Shown here piece after piece: positions 1 to 12,076 of a stretch of DNA of 64,000 nucleotides. Positions within the stretch are counted from its first letter, which is position 1. Every line of letters starts with the position of its first letter. The translations under genes were made by a program, and so were the position numbers. The notes below the pieces were generated by a model. The model was not told where the DNA came from, searched no databases, and saw only the letters and a list, made by a program, of their open reading frames with translations. The DNA is from Helicoverpa zea (taxonomy: Eukaryota; Arthropoda; Insecta; Lepidoptera; Noctuidae), in the NCBI RefSeq assembly GCF_022581195.2, contig NC_061455.1, positions 6,196,120 to 6,260,119 of the forward strand, written 5' to 3'.

Positions 1-2223
1 TTGCAAGCTTTTATGATATTTTAGTGTAATGAATTTTAAAGACACGACCTGTTTGGGTGAAGTTTTATTTGTAAAATTATGTTGACACAGAGAAGTAGGA
101 AAGAGGAGACTCTTGAGAGCATGTCGCACTTTTTAGGAGAGAAAACTACGCACTGATATTTCAGATTTACTGAAAAGAAAATGACGACCTTTGATTAAAG
201 GGTAACTGGTTGGAACTATATGCAATAGTCAGTTTCAGATCATTAAAGCAAGTTATGAAAACGGGTGCCATTTTTGAAAGCTATACAATGTAATGTGCAG
301 ACTCTACAGATCTCATTGTAATTAGCAGGCAATAGTACTAGCGTTGCGATATCGTATCTCTCAATTGTATGGATTAGCGATCAATAACGAGATATTATAA
401 ATGTGGGGATAATTAATATCGGATGTGATTAATCTAATTTCATGCGCAATGAATATTTGATGGCGGATTTGTAGGATGGTTACGCTCACGATTACTACCG
501 CTTCATAACTCAAATATTAAATGAGGTCACTCCAAACTGAAATTTATTGCCTTTTGAGTTAAATAAAAAAGTTGAAATGTATACAAGCTGTTGATTTGCA
601 TCCGTGCCATATTCAAGGAGGTAATTATGCTAATGATTCTCGACCCAAATCAATAAAGAAATTGGTACGTAATTTTTTTTCTTTAATTTTTTTTCGGAAT
701 TCCGTAAATGTCATCTAGCCTTATTTAAACTTGGCGCGTGTGTTAATGGCCTTAAAACCGTGCTGCGCCCTCACACAAACGCAAACACAAAGCATACGCA
801 ACGATCACTCATAAATTTCATTCATAAAATTGGATTACCTCTGAAATACCACGATATTACAATGACAAAAAAAGCAGTGCATATTAGTTATTTCCCGTCT
901 ACTGTAATTCCAATCGATTATATACGTATTGTATGTCCTCCTCCTGAACTATGGCACAAATGCAAATCAACAGCTTGTATATTGTATATTATATTCCTGA
1001 TTTTTTCGATATCTTACAAACTTATTTTTGTGGAGTTATACTTTTGTGTAACGTTTTTTTATACAAATTGTATTGACGCATATTTTTTTTGTATTTAATT
1101 TTCATTAGGTAATGTAACACGCACCAAAATGTCGGTAGGTACTATACCGACGTTCTTGTACCTGCCTAAATTATATCTACAAGATACCACAACAACAGTA
1201 ACATGAACAAAGGTGATAACATAACGTGCAAGTGAAGGAACAACGCGTGCGCTTCCCGACAGTTCGGTGGCGCTCCCATACCTCGTCTCAAGTCACGCGA
1301 CGTTCAGGTGCCTGCCTAAGTTTTAGATGAATGCCCACCGAACTTAAGCCGTGAACACTTTACTGAGTTACGCGCATCGTACGTGCTGTGTGAACTAGTG
1401 CACTTAAACAATTACTTTTGTAGTTAAAAAATGCGCAGAAGTAGGAAATTATTTTATTTTAGTCAGCTGTGTCAAGAATTGTAGAGGAAACCTATAAGAA
1501 ATAAGGAAATATAAAAAGTCAACCAGAAAACTTAAAATTAACAAATAAACTGAAAATGGAAAATCATATTTTAATTGGTTCTTCATGAGAACGAAAAAAT
1601 ACACTCTAACATGAGAAAACTTTGTTTGTAGGGTACATGAGAGCTTATTTAGCGTTGACGCATTATTTTATTTATGTCAACCTATATGAAACGCATTCAC
1701 ATTCGTTAGGAGATAAAATATTGGCTTTAAATACTAGGACATGACGACATGTCCTTAATTACTCCTACAAACACACCTATTTGAATCAACCAGTCGATAG
1801 TTTACTCCGACTGACGTATAGGCCGTCTAAATCCGATATGCGACCCAATATGGTAAGCCTGAAACCCGATCCCAATCTACTCACGAAATTCTAAGCTGAT
1901 GACGGCTTTGATGCAAAATAGGTGCAATCCAACTACGTGAGACAAACGCGCAATCAGTTAAGTGCTCGTTATGTGCGACAAGTCGGGTGAATGCAACCAG
2001 CCTTAGATGACGATGTAGATTTCCTCAAGTAACATTAAACGCGGTATTAGGAACTCTGTCAAGTGATGCTTAGCACCTTTTTTGATGCGGCGATAATTCA
2101 AACTGGCTGGAAATGACCTTATACAAAATAATGATTCGAATTTTGAATATTACATTGATTTGTTCAATAAATAAAACCATTTGCATATAAGGAGTCGATA
2201 ATTATGTTCGCTTTATGATGAAC
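1..2223. other. Unique non-coding DNA
   Basis: AT-rich sequence with no recognisable protein domain, RNA gene or repeat. The longest open frame (760-1098, plus) has low-complexity, Ile/Phe/Tyr-rich composition typical of translated AT-rich DNA and no domain that I recognise. Confidence 0.6.
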
Positions 2224-2428
2224 TAGCTTCTGCCCGCGACTTCGTACGCGGATCCTGTCCCTTATGCCAGCGACTACGGGGTCAGTAAAATCAAAGATCT
2301 GAATAGTCGCAATAGCCGTGACCATAGGGATAAAAGTAGTGATTCTAATTAGTCGCGCATTTAAGTTGTGTGTGGCAAAAATATTACACGTATTATTACG
2401 TAAAAAAACATTAAATAGATGACAAAGT

Positions 2429-2830
2429 CGTGGTGACTTAGTGGAATTCGTGGTGGTTTATTGGGTAGAGAACCAATCTCTCAAGTATGAGCGTGTGTCT
2501 TTGATTCCAGGTCTGGCAAGTGCCTGCCAATGCAACTTTTCTAAGTTCGTATGTACTTTCTACGTATATTTTGGATACCAATGACCGTTATTTGGATGTT
2601 AAACTGTAGGTTCTGATTGTCATTGAACATTCTTGGCAGTCGTTATGGGTAGTCAGAAGCCAGTAAGTCTTACCAAGGGGTGTTGGGTTGAGCGGTTAAC
2701 CGGGTTGTGGAGGTCAGATAGGCAGTCGCTCCTTGTAAAACACTGGTACTCAGTTGCATCGTGACAGGAAGTCGACCCTAACATAATTGGGACAAAGGCT
2801 CTTGAGATAATAACGACAATAATAATCAGA
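2429..2830 (+). repeat. tRNA-derived SINE, near full length
   Basis: The head has a box-A-like stretch (TGGTTTATTGGG near 2453) and a decayed box B (TTGATTCC near 2502). A body follows containing the modules 'tctaagttcgtatgtac', 'ggcagtcgttatgggtag', 'ggaggtcagataggcagtcg' and 'aaacactggtactcagttgc'. It ends in an AT-rich 'ataataacgacaataataat' tail. This module order matches an abundant noctuid-type SINE as I remember it. The 3' half of the same family recurs at 19250, 24483 and 12853 in this window. It sits inside the Helitron at 2224-4542. Confidence 0.7.
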
Positions 2831-2834
2831 TATA

Positions 2835-3530
2835 GGCACCGCAGGACATCTGAGGCTGATGACGGGGAGTAGTACCCCGCGGGGCTATATATACTGAGTT
2901 CTCCAGGGAGTGTATACTGTCCCCCATCTCCGGCCCGTCGGAGTGAACCATGACGGGGGTAGGTCTCACGCCTCTGGCTTGGCTTGGCCGTCCAGAGTGG
3001 AGTCGCTAGAGCAGGATTAGTAGCCCTGCTCGGAGGGTAGGTGCCTCATGGTAAGCACAGGGAGCGCGTAATCTGCGTTTAAAGTCCGCCGAGGTATCCT
3101 CACCCTTCAGCCGCTCATGTCCCTGTTGCCCTCTTGTTGCTATTCAGTGACTGGTTCCCGGGGGCCCAGTAAGTGAGGTGGCGAGTCTCCACCTGCCGTT
3201 TTTACATGTACCTAATACATTGTCATCCACTAACATCCCATCACAATAGCCCAAGTAGTTTTCCTCCATAGTTAGCAATAGTTTAGTACAGAACCGGGGA
3301 TTGTCTTTTTTTTAACGACGTCCACCGGGGATTGTCCTTGGGTTCATTTCTATAGTGTATAAAGGGATAATCGTCGGTTTTGTGTCACCATTTCATCAAA
3401 GTTGTCTCAAAAGGGCTTCAGCGTGTTGGCTTTGGCCCCACGTTTGCCTCCCAAAAATTCGGAACTCTGTAGTCCCGAGGTCTGGAAGAGACATACAAAA
3501 TAATAATGAGATATAACGCAACAAAGTTAG
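2835..3530 (+). repeat. GC-rich interspersed repeat module, unclassified
   Basis: A GC-rich block in AT-rich surroundings with blocks such as 'ctgatgacggggagtag', 'ccatgacgggggtaggtctc', 'tccgccgaggtatcctcacc' and 'gcccagtaagtgaggtgg'. I recognise it as a widespread lepidopteran repeat but cannot assign it to a class; a LINE untranslated region is possible. It lies between the SINE and the 122-bp array inside the Helitron. No open frame of note. Confidence 0.5.
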
Positions 3531-3759
3531 AGAGTGGGGGCTCGTGACGCCACGTCTAGGTATGTAAAATTTGTACTAAGCAGTGACTTAACACGAAATT
3601 CAAGCGTTGTTGTATCTTCGTTATTATTTGTTTGTGAGAGAGAGAAAAGAAAAATGCGTGTCCATTATTTTAGGGTTATCTAAAAGACGGACTAATTACT
3701 TTTTTTGATTCACCATACCTATTTCATAACATTCATTTCTAGACATTTCAAGTGTAGTA

Positions 3760-4300
3760 TTGCTCTTGAAGTTCCACATCAGGTGTTCCAGATCTTGGAT
3801 GTTTATACGTCAATCATCATGTGCTTATCAGATTGAACCACTTTTGCTAAATCGTCATATCTTCATATGCTTCATATAGTCTAGCAGGGCTCCTGGAGTT
3901 CCACATAAGGTGTTTTACATCTTCAATTTTTATAAGTCAACAGAGAGTGCTTATCAGACTGAACAACTTTTGCTAAAACGTCATACCTCTATATGCTATA
4001 GTCTAGCTGGGCCCCTGGAGTTCCACATCAGGTGTTTTAGATCCTCAATTTGTATAAGTCAATAGAAAGTGCTTATCAACTTGAACAACTTTTGCTAAAA
4101 CGTCATACCTGTATATGGTACAGAGAAGCTGGGCTCTTGGGGTTCCACATCAGGTGTTCCAGATCTTAAAATTTATTATCTCAGCTGAAAATGCTCATCA
4201 AATTAAACAATTTTTGCCACGGCACCATATTTGTATCTCTTATAGTTTTATTGGTCTGTTGGAGTTCTGCATCAGGTTTTCAAGTTTGGAAGATAAATTA
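3760..4300. repeat. 122-bp tandem repeat, about 4.3 copies
   Basis: The block 'gttccacatcaggtgtt' recurs at 3771, 3898, 4020, 4142 and 4264 (the last degraded). The spacings are 127, 122, 122 and 122 bp, so this is a diverged minisatellite. Each unit also contains 'tgcttatca' and 'acttttgctaaa'. Its position just inside the Helitron end suggests it is part of the Helitron. Confidence 0.85.
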
Positions 4301-4387
4301 TAGCCTATATGTTGACCAGGTTTAATACTGATACAACAAAGAAAAAATCATTGAAATCCGTTCAGTAGTTCGGAAGATTAGCGTGTA

Positions 4388-4430
4388 CAAACAAACAGAC
4401 ATACAGACATACAGACAAACAGACAGAATT
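4388..4430. repeat. CAGA/CAAA microsatellite at a Helitron end
   Basis: An 'acaaacaaacagacatacagacatacagacaaacagacag'-type run. The same kind of run lies near the same end of the Helitrons at 18957 and 24156, so it is a feature of the element and not random simple sequence. Confidence 0.8.
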
Positions 4431-4542
4431 TTTTTTTTGGATTTGTGCTCCATTACTGTTTCTAAACCCCACCCAATTATTATTTTTTTAATATATTCAA
4501 TGTACAGACTCAGTTTTTTTACAGATTTATTATATGTATAGA

Positions 4543-5554
4543 AGATAAGCATTGAAAACTTATAAAGCATGCATGTATGAAGTAATTGGAAAAGTTTAGT
4601 TCTAAAGTGGGTTAATTATGTATGAGAGGATAACTGCATGGCGATTTATGAAATGCGTAGGATTGATAAACAGTGGGTTGGTAATAGAATTCTTAAGTTG
4701 GAAGCGACTTTTAATTAAAACAACAGCGCACGAAAACTGTGCTAAAGTAATCGCTCTAAATATATGTCTGCATTTAAGGCATTTTTTATTAAACAAACGA
4801 CTCGAGTCTCAGCAGTAACCATTAGGACTCTAATTGTACTGAGTGAGCGTCAATTAACATCTTACAAAAGTCAATTAGAAAATACTTAGAAAGTTTAGGC
4901 TCAACATCATTCCTACATAAAAGGCGGCATGATAAACGATCGACAAGGGAACGAAAGAAAAACAAAGTGAATTAACCGCCTATCGGAACGTACGAGTTTA
5001 CAAAGTTAACTAAAGGTTATTGGTTTTTGACCACTAATGCATTGATGCTAACTCGCCGAACACATTGCGTTATTTGATCCGTTTTAGTTTAATGAAAAAG
5101 CACATTTTCTGTCCCCAAATATTGTATATCGAAAAGGTTTTCAGATAGAGTTCATTTATTAAACTTAGAGAATGGTGTTTTTATATTAAATCATGTTTTG
5201 ATAAACACAGTCAACAGACATGCAAACACCGACCTCTACAACCATATAAAAAGTTTAATTCTTCCATATCAGTGCTTTGTGAAGTCGGTTTCGATATTTT
5301 TGTAAAAAAAAAATTTCGGGAATCACCCAAGCGCGCGATCCTCAACGCGACCCCACAATCGCACGCGCACGCCTTCTCGCTATTTTCTTAATAAAAAAAT
5401 CTAATACCTACATGATCATACCACAGGCAGCATTAGCTTAGACTACCCAAACTAGTGCTATCCTTAAGAGCCTTTCAAAGAAATATCAACCTTTTGCAGT
5501 TCGAAATTAGAATTAGTTCATATAAAAAGACAATTGCTTTACGTATCTATTTAT
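4543..5554. other. Unique non-coding DNA
   Basis: No gene or repeat recognised. Two short overlapping open frames on opposite strands (4602-4818) have no recognisable domain. A short CpG-rich patch lies at 5330-5375. Confidence 0.5.
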
Positions 5555-5800
5555 CTCTGTCTTACATATGAATCTATCCTTTTCATTTCGTGCGTGACGT
5601 CATTGACGTGTCTTTTGTTTCATTGAAAAAAATATCCCTTCTCTTTCTTACAACTTACATCTGTCCCTTTCATTTCGTGCGTGACGTCATTGACATGCCT
5701 TTTGTTTTATTGAATGTTTGTTGGCTCTTTCTTACAATATCTTTCTGTCCCTTTCATTTCGTGCATGACGTCATTGGCGTGGTTTTGTTTTAATTGAAAC
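5555..5800. repeat. Three ~86-bp repeats, each with a TGACGTCA palindrome
   Basis: Three diverged units share 'cctttcatttcgtgcgtgac' and 'ttttgttt.attgaa'. Each holds a perfect TGACGTCA at 5595, 5682 and 5766 (spacings 87 and 84). TGACGTCA is the consensus CREB/ATF site. Whether it functions here is unknown; it may simply be part of the repeat unit. Confidence 0.8.
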
Positions 5801-6879
5801 ATTTTTCAAATATTATTTTATATAATGCTCAGTATGGAGACAAGTCAAACGAACGTCTTTTAATAAATTTTAAAATTCGAATGCCTGCTCGAATGTTCTA
5901 ATTTTTAAATGTTCAGCATGGGGTCAATGACATTTGTCTTGTGTTTGGATTTAAGGGTTTGAATATTTGCAAGCAAATTGCAATTTTTAAAGTGTTATAG
6001 GTAAAATAATATATTAAGTTACTGTCTGTGTCTGTTTTACAGAGTAAAAAATTTTGAATAATCGCTGAGTATGTTTTTCACTAACTTCTAGACCGACGCA
6101 TGTAATTTTGTTTGTAAATCGCTTCTGGCGTCTCTGAGTAATCGGTTAATAATTCGATTGAGAAACTCACAATACAATTTATTTGTCATCTTATTTAAAG
6201 TAATTTAAGTCTTCACAAGTGAGCTTCTTAGAAAAGATTAAAACACGGGCTTACACCTTAAATCGAAAACGACTTAAGCCAGCTTACCTGCGTTGGTCGA
6301 TCGATGAGCATTAAATCCTCAATTTGTACTTACATATTTACTAATTCAAGTAAATGGCAAACAACTTTAGAGCCGCATAAAACCGAAATCAAGGCTCGGG
6401 TGGATTTTCTAGGAAACTGCTCTGCCGGGGCGTTACATTAAACTTTCAAGCAGCTAGTACCGTGGCCGAGCGGCCTCCTTCCACAGCACATTTTATCCCG
6501 TGTAATTTCACACTACAGATTTTCAGATAACGATGTAATAATGTTACCCTTCGTGTGTCTTGCTTGCTAGATTGGCACACACCTGCTCGCTAAACATGTG
6601 TGCTCCATACATTTATAATGATGTAATTCGACCCTTTGCAACGCAATAACATTTTATTGGTCCACTAGGTTATTAATATAAATATGATCGCTTCAAAAAA
6701 AAACGGATCTGTCCTCACAAACTAGATTCATAGTCAGAACCGAAATGTTTTAAGACTCATAAATAATAATAAGGGTAAAGAGAGCTTAGAATAACGCGTG
6801 ATTTGGCATCCCTACGACCATAATTATATTCTAGCGAAATTCTAACAAAAAAAGAAAGTAACATTTCTGCCGTCAATTA
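5801..6879. other. Unique non-coding DNA
   Basis: No gene seen. A tRNA box-A-like stretch at about 6474 has no matching box B and is not called. Confidence 0.5.
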
Positions 6880-6995
6880 TTTTTTATTTTATTTATTTAT
6901 TTATTTTATAATACTTTTTGCACAAATAGTACAATGGCGGACTTAACGCCTTAGGCGTTTTCTCCCAGTCTACCTTTGGGTGGTGGGGAAATAGC
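6880..6995 (-). mobile_element. 3' end of a LINE or SINE
   Basis: On the minus strand the sequence reads '...cctaaggcgttaagtccgcc', then 'gtactatttgtgcaaaaag', and ends in a TAAA-type tail (6883-6910 on the plus strand). Short retroelement 3' ends of this form with an (AAAT)n tail are common in Lepidoptera. No coding part remains. Confidence 0.55.
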
Positions 6996-9299
6996 AATTA
7001 TCATGTAGGGAATTACCTACAACGGTTCAAGATATTTCAAAAATTAAACTCAAGTGCTTCTCAATGTCAATTAGGAAAGGAATTGTCTCAGAATGCCTTC
7101 ATTATAAAACAATATTTTTAGCTTTGGCTCATCCACTTAAAAATAAAACAATTGCTCTTATTAAGACGAGAAGGCGGTTTATTTTCCTTGTAATAAGAGA
7201 AGAAAGTACTTTATAACCAGTTAGTTATCATAAAACTTGAATAAAAAATTATCCGTACAATGAATACATTTATTCTTAGTTAACATAAAAATGGTAGAGT
7301 AGATCATTAACTTTTTGTGAGTTGACTGCTTCAGTTAGATCAACTGTAAAAGATAACTCAAATATACTAGTCTGTGGTAATACAACTTTTTCACAAGATA
7401 TTTTTCTGTTGGTATAATTAATTAGTGAATATCGTGAAACTTAAATAATGATTATGTTGTTGTTTTGTTATAGCTACAATACGATAATACGAAGTGTTAA
7501 GTTTTCTTTGTTATAATCCATGCAAATAACTGAAACCTCGATCAATATTAAGAAAATCATGTATAATAGGTAACATACACGTCTACCAAATGAACACAAG
7601 ATTGTATTACACCCAACCAATTTATTAAAAGGTCCTTACACAAATAGACGCCTCAATTTATATTAAAGCCTATAAATTCAGCATCATGTAAAACAATTTT
7701 GTATAGATTAATGTTGTGTATTGTTAATTATGTTTAATGTTAACAAGCATGCAGTATAAAGGCGATTTGTTATTGCGCGAGAGACGGCGCACACACTGGG
7801 GCACTAGCAATTGTTTTGTGTTAGTTCACGACCATGGGTAACAATGGAAACTTTACTCATTCTGTATCATAATCTACGTTGTGAAGCCCTTTGAGAATAG
7901 AACGTTACAGGCGGGTGTAAATTTTAAAACGAGTTAACGTGCTCGGTGTGTGTTTCATCCTGATTTGGGGAAACATTGCGCAGTGTTATATGATTCTGTT
8001 TTAATTCGATTTCATGCAGTTTTTTTTTTTACTGAAAAAGCTGTATTGTATGGTTTTTTAAGTTTGCAAAGAAAAATGATGATGTTGTTCGAAAAAATAC
8101 GGCGATGAAGTTTGATTGTTTAAAAGGTTAAGATTATGATAATTAATTCGTTTGTTATGTTTTAAGAATCAACTGCATGTTTAATCGACTAAAAACACGA
8201 AAGATAAAAAGAGGTTGTTGATTTTAATACGTTTGTAAAGCTCTGAATTTAAATCAGGATAAGAAATAAGTTGGCGTTACTCACGGCAACGTGTATTAAA
8301 TCTTAGTGAAATTTGTTTACGGTGGCTACCGTTGACATTTTAGGCTCAGTAAAGTGGATTACGTAAATTTTATTCATGTAGATTAACTTTGTTTGGTTTT
8401 TCTTGTGCTTAGCTATTTCGCAAGGCCACCTCAAAAGGAATTGGATGTTGTATGATAAACAAGTTAAGGTTATTCTGTGAAGTTTGGCTTTTTTATACAA
8501 AAAGGAGAAATGGACCGCTTTTCTTGCATAATGTTTTATAAATGTTAAAAATTAAAAAAAAAACACTCAATTAAATACAACAGTATTATAGTATGGAATT
8601 GCACAGTTTGATACATTTTGGTAATCTACTTAAATAACTTAGTATAAAGCAGTCTAACATTATCAATAATTGCTCAAAGTAGTTTCGTAAATTGGAACAA
8701 ACCTTTGCCAGATGTGTTACATTCAATTATTATTAATACATTAACTGAACATATGCTCTCCTTATTTCAAAGCCTCTCCAAGAATAAAATTAAAGCTTAA
8801 CGCTAATAAAAACTATTTAATCGAAAAATTAACCTAATATACGGTAACCGACAATTTTAGCTAAATAAAATGTTTTAGTCTTTAGTATGTGTGGTTATAG
8901 TGGCTGATGAAACGTCAATGCCTTTTTAAATTCAGATATATTTTAAATTATAAATACTTCTTTTTTTAGTTTTCCCGCATTTTAAAACAATATGCCGATT
9001 ATTTTCATATGAAAGTAACACAAATGAGTGTCTATTGATGATTCCGCTCTCCACTATATCTACTACCGCAGTGCCAATGGTTCGAATCGAATGTTTCCCG
9101 AATACGTTCGCAAATATACGATTTATGTTCACCGCTATAAGTCTTGATATTTTTTAAATACCCACTTCAACTTTTACCAACATTTAATTTTTAAATACCC
9201 ACTCCCTCTCTTTTTTTCTCGGTAAGGCCATTCACACGCGTCACCAGTGACAACATAAAATAAATACATTATCTGTGATAATTTCAACTATCAAACTAT
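6996..9299. other. Unique non-coding DNA
   Basis: AT-rich sequence, no supported gene. Short open frames at 8303-8500 and 8932-9132 lack recognisable features. Confidence 0.5.
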
Positions 9300-9400
9300 T
9301 ACGGTTCATTTGGTACAGCCTGGTGACGATCAGGAAGGTTTTAGGAATAGGGTCCCATTTTCCCTTGGGTACGGAACCGTTGAAATAAACGTTCATGTCT
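9300..9400 (-). repeat. Remnant of a widespread insect repeat
   Basis: On the minus strand the sequence contains 'ggttccgtacccaagggaaa' followed by 'gggaccctattcc', a block common in lepidopteran transposon remnants. It is too short to classify. Confidence 0.4.
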
Positions 9401-9414
9401 CGATCATAAGAGGT

Positions 9415-9580
9415 ACTTAAAGGTAGCATTCCGTGAATCGCGACTGTTGCAGCCGCGCGCGCCCTTCGACAGTCGTCGGCCGCACGCGACAATAGTCAAC
9501 CTATGAAAATGTATGGCACCGCTGCCGAGGCCCGCGACAGTCGCGCGCGGCCGACGAATTTCGTGAACCTTTAGGGAATA
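9415..9580. repeat. CpG-rich fold-back sequence
   Basis: The block at 9472-9490 (gtcgtcggccgcacgcgac) is nearly the reverse complement of 9540-9558 (gtcgcgcgcggccgacgaa). Weaker complementarity extends outward. The composition is strikingly CpG-rich against AT-rich flanks. It resembles a decayed inverted-repeat element; no target duplication is clear. Confidence 0.45.
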
Positions 9581-11677
9581 CATATCTAAACTTATTGGAG
9601 TCAATATTGATATAATTATATACATAGTTATATAAATATATAGATAGTTTGCTAATAATAGCGTAACCACGTATTCTGTATTTTGTAACACCTAATAGCG
9701 GGTACATATGCCAGGAAATCTGACTAACAACGGGTTTGGCAAGGCATTTTGCTCAAGCTGGGCTCGAGTGGACTATCCAGTATCCATGTAACGGGGCTGT
9801 CGGGAAATATCAGACTGTCCTAGAACAAGCTAGTTCCTGTTTCAATTCAAACGTTCCAACGTGGAGTCAAAGTTGAGATGAAACACAATAACCTGTGTGT
9901 GTACACATTCGGGGATTTAAGCCTTTTTGAAAGTTTTATTCCGCATAGATTTAGATTTTTCTACTAATTTTATAGAAAAGAAGAATGATTGTTTGTACAC
10001 GAAACTATGTTGAAAGGCTATAATATCTTCATAGCCCGGTATATACCTTAGCTATGCTAAAAAAAAATGGGGTCGTACGATTAACAGCTGCAAATGCCTT
10101 GTTTGCAATTAAGTATTTGTATAAGTACTTATTTGTTATTGTAGACTCATAACAAATCTTAATCACGTACCAAACTTTTTTTAATTTAGTGCGGTTTCGT
10201 CGCTAGGACTTTTGTAAGCCTGTGCATACCGACTGCAATAAAGCTTAGGTCTGGTAAAGTTAAGGACTTTTGGAAGAGATACAGCTTCCAAGTTAGTCTC
10301 AAAACGTACAACTTAAGTCAGCCTGCGAAGTACCTCAAGTAAGGCGAAATGTTTTACAGAGATCCCTGCCGTAATTTATTTGAGTTTTATAATTTTATGC
10401 TTTCGTGTGTGCGAAAAGGTAAAATGTTGTTCGACGAGCCTAAAATAACATGTTTAACTTTGTACTTATTTTAGTACTCAACCGCCAGACTTTAAATTAC
10501 TAAATAATTACCTGTAGGTATTTTATTCAAGGGTGCTTAGCAGGAATTCCATTCAATACTGTAAAGCCTAAATAAACAAGTTTCAAATAAAAGTTCGTAT
10601 CAATAATGGATATAACCAAATGGCTACTAATACATACAATTGCGGATAGTTTAAGGGCGTATCAAGAAACGTTAGTAAAACACACGCGCACCGAAAGGGC
10701 CCGAATAATGAAATAAAGTTGTTTGAAGCATCTGGTGTCTCGTGGACAGTTGTAATGGTAATACGATTCAACGATTATAGCGGGACCCAATGTTCCCCTC
10801 CGTAGATGTTTGGAATAATGAAAATCTTAACGGTTTGAGCCCCAAATTAGTTCTGTATATTACACCTTACAGATGGAGGTAGGCACCGAGGTACGGCCAA
10901 ATGGTTATGGAAAAGTAGGGGAACTTTTTCAACAAGGGATTTTTTCAAACCTCGCCTAATATTAAATTTCATATCCACCTTCATACCTGAATACATTAAT
11001 TGTAAAATATCTGTAAATAAGCCTTCGTTATTTGATTAACTTTGTACTGTACCTTTTCAAATGGAATATTTTAATCCACGTTTACTTAATAACACAAAAG
11101 ATGATTAATTTTCAGTGCCTAAGCCTGAGTAGGATTATTCAAAAATGTATAGCAAAGCTTTATTGTGGGAAGTCGCGTGACTAAAGCAAATATCTTTGTA
11201 ACATAAAATAGAAACGTTTGTTCTTGATTTATTAGGTAACAAAAATTATGACAATTGTTCTATTCTATTATGAATAAATTATATCTACTGATAGAATATA
11301 AACTAGATTCTTAGTATTACCTGCGGCAAGATTAATTTAATAATAAGATTAAGATCTACAAAAGTAGCTTTTGTATAAAGTATAAAGGAATATAAAAACA
11401 TTATCAAACGGAATAAAATCTGAGCCTCTATGTGCGGTACGACAAAGCGATCGTGTTCCTTTAAAACTCGAAACCATTTCTATCGCATTAAGTTCAAAAC
11501 TGTGGCTGTTTCTAATAAAATATCTATTACTAAAAGATATTGAACAAAATGCCTTGAAACAGACGATACTTTGCTTTAGTTTTGGGTCATCGGATAGTCA
11601 GACATTTTGTGCGGTTTCATATATCACTGATTGTTTTTTTATATTGTATTTTCATGTTCGCAAGTAAGTCATGGTAC
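9581..11677. other. Unique non-coding DNA
   Basis: No gene, RNA or repeat recognised. Confidence 0.5.
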
Positions 11678-12046
11678 CTATTGTGTAATATACCGGCACC
11701 TTGTGGGGTATCGGGGGTAAACGCTGGCGAACGTTCCCTCGAACAAATTGAAAAGCAATGAACCGCGGAATTCAATTTCATATTGAAAGCCATTCATCTT
11801 TGCCGCTTCTTCGAGACCGTCTGAAAGCGTTACATCTCGACTTTGCCACTCTGCTTTATCCCTTAAAAGTTCGCCTTTTTCTGAATTGTATTGAATAACC
11901 TGGTACAGCATAGTGATTTGTGACGACGGCCATGTTGTGGGAAAACTAAAATTGTAAAGCCCTATTAACGATTGGCGCGTTGGTGTCAGTATCGTAAGCT
12001 CTGGTAAAGATGTCACACTAGTCTTTTGGTTCGATGCTTGGTTCAG
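11678..12046 (-). pseudogene. Fibronectin-III-like open stretch, possible exon or decayed exon
   Basis: An open frame of 122 residues with no ATG at its upstream end, so it is not a complete gene. Unlike other open frames here, the translation has the hydrophobic pattern of an FN3 fold: PELTIL at about residues 15-20, W39, YQVIQY at 48-53, W67, and YEIEFR at 89-94. On the same strand just upstream, a polypyrimidine/TTTTAG acceptor-like site precedes a protein-like stretch (ATEKSITLTEPSIEPK) in another frame, which ends in a stop near 12023. Joining the two would need a frame change, which argues for decay, a sequence error or coincidence. No partner exons are visible. If real, it would belong to a membrane receptor or adhesion-type gene on the minus strand; I cannot name it. 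Confidence 0.35.
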
Positions 12047-12076
12047 TCAAAGTGATTGATTTTTCAGTAGCAACTA

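Larger units (their letters stand above)
2224..4542 (-). mobile_element. Old Helitron, non-autonomous, with nested cargo
   Basis: Read on the minus strand, the element begins TCTATACATATAATAAATCTG and ends GCAGAAGCTAG, matching the Helitron rule of 5' TC and 3' CTRR. Just inside the 3' end is a hairpin: CCGCG, loop TACGAAGT, CGCGG, 11 nt from the terminal CTAG. The base next to the 3' end is the expected host T (A at 2223 on the plus strand). The base next to the 5' end is not the expected A, so this end has mutated or is slightly misplaced. There is no Rep/helicase coding sequence, so it is non-autonomous. It contains a SINE (2429-2830), a GC-rich module (2835-3530), a 122-bp tandem array and a CAGA-rich microsatellite. 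The two younger copies at 18957 and 24156 share its ends. Family assignment is from termini only. Confidence 0.7.

Noticed and set aside
760..1098. 112-residue open frame
   Set aside because: Low-complexity aromatic/Ile-rich translation of AT-rich DNA; no domain, no splice or promoter context.
6464..6540. tRNA-like start (tggccgagcgg)
   Set aside because: Looks like a tRNA box A, but no box B or cloverleaf follows within 90 bp.
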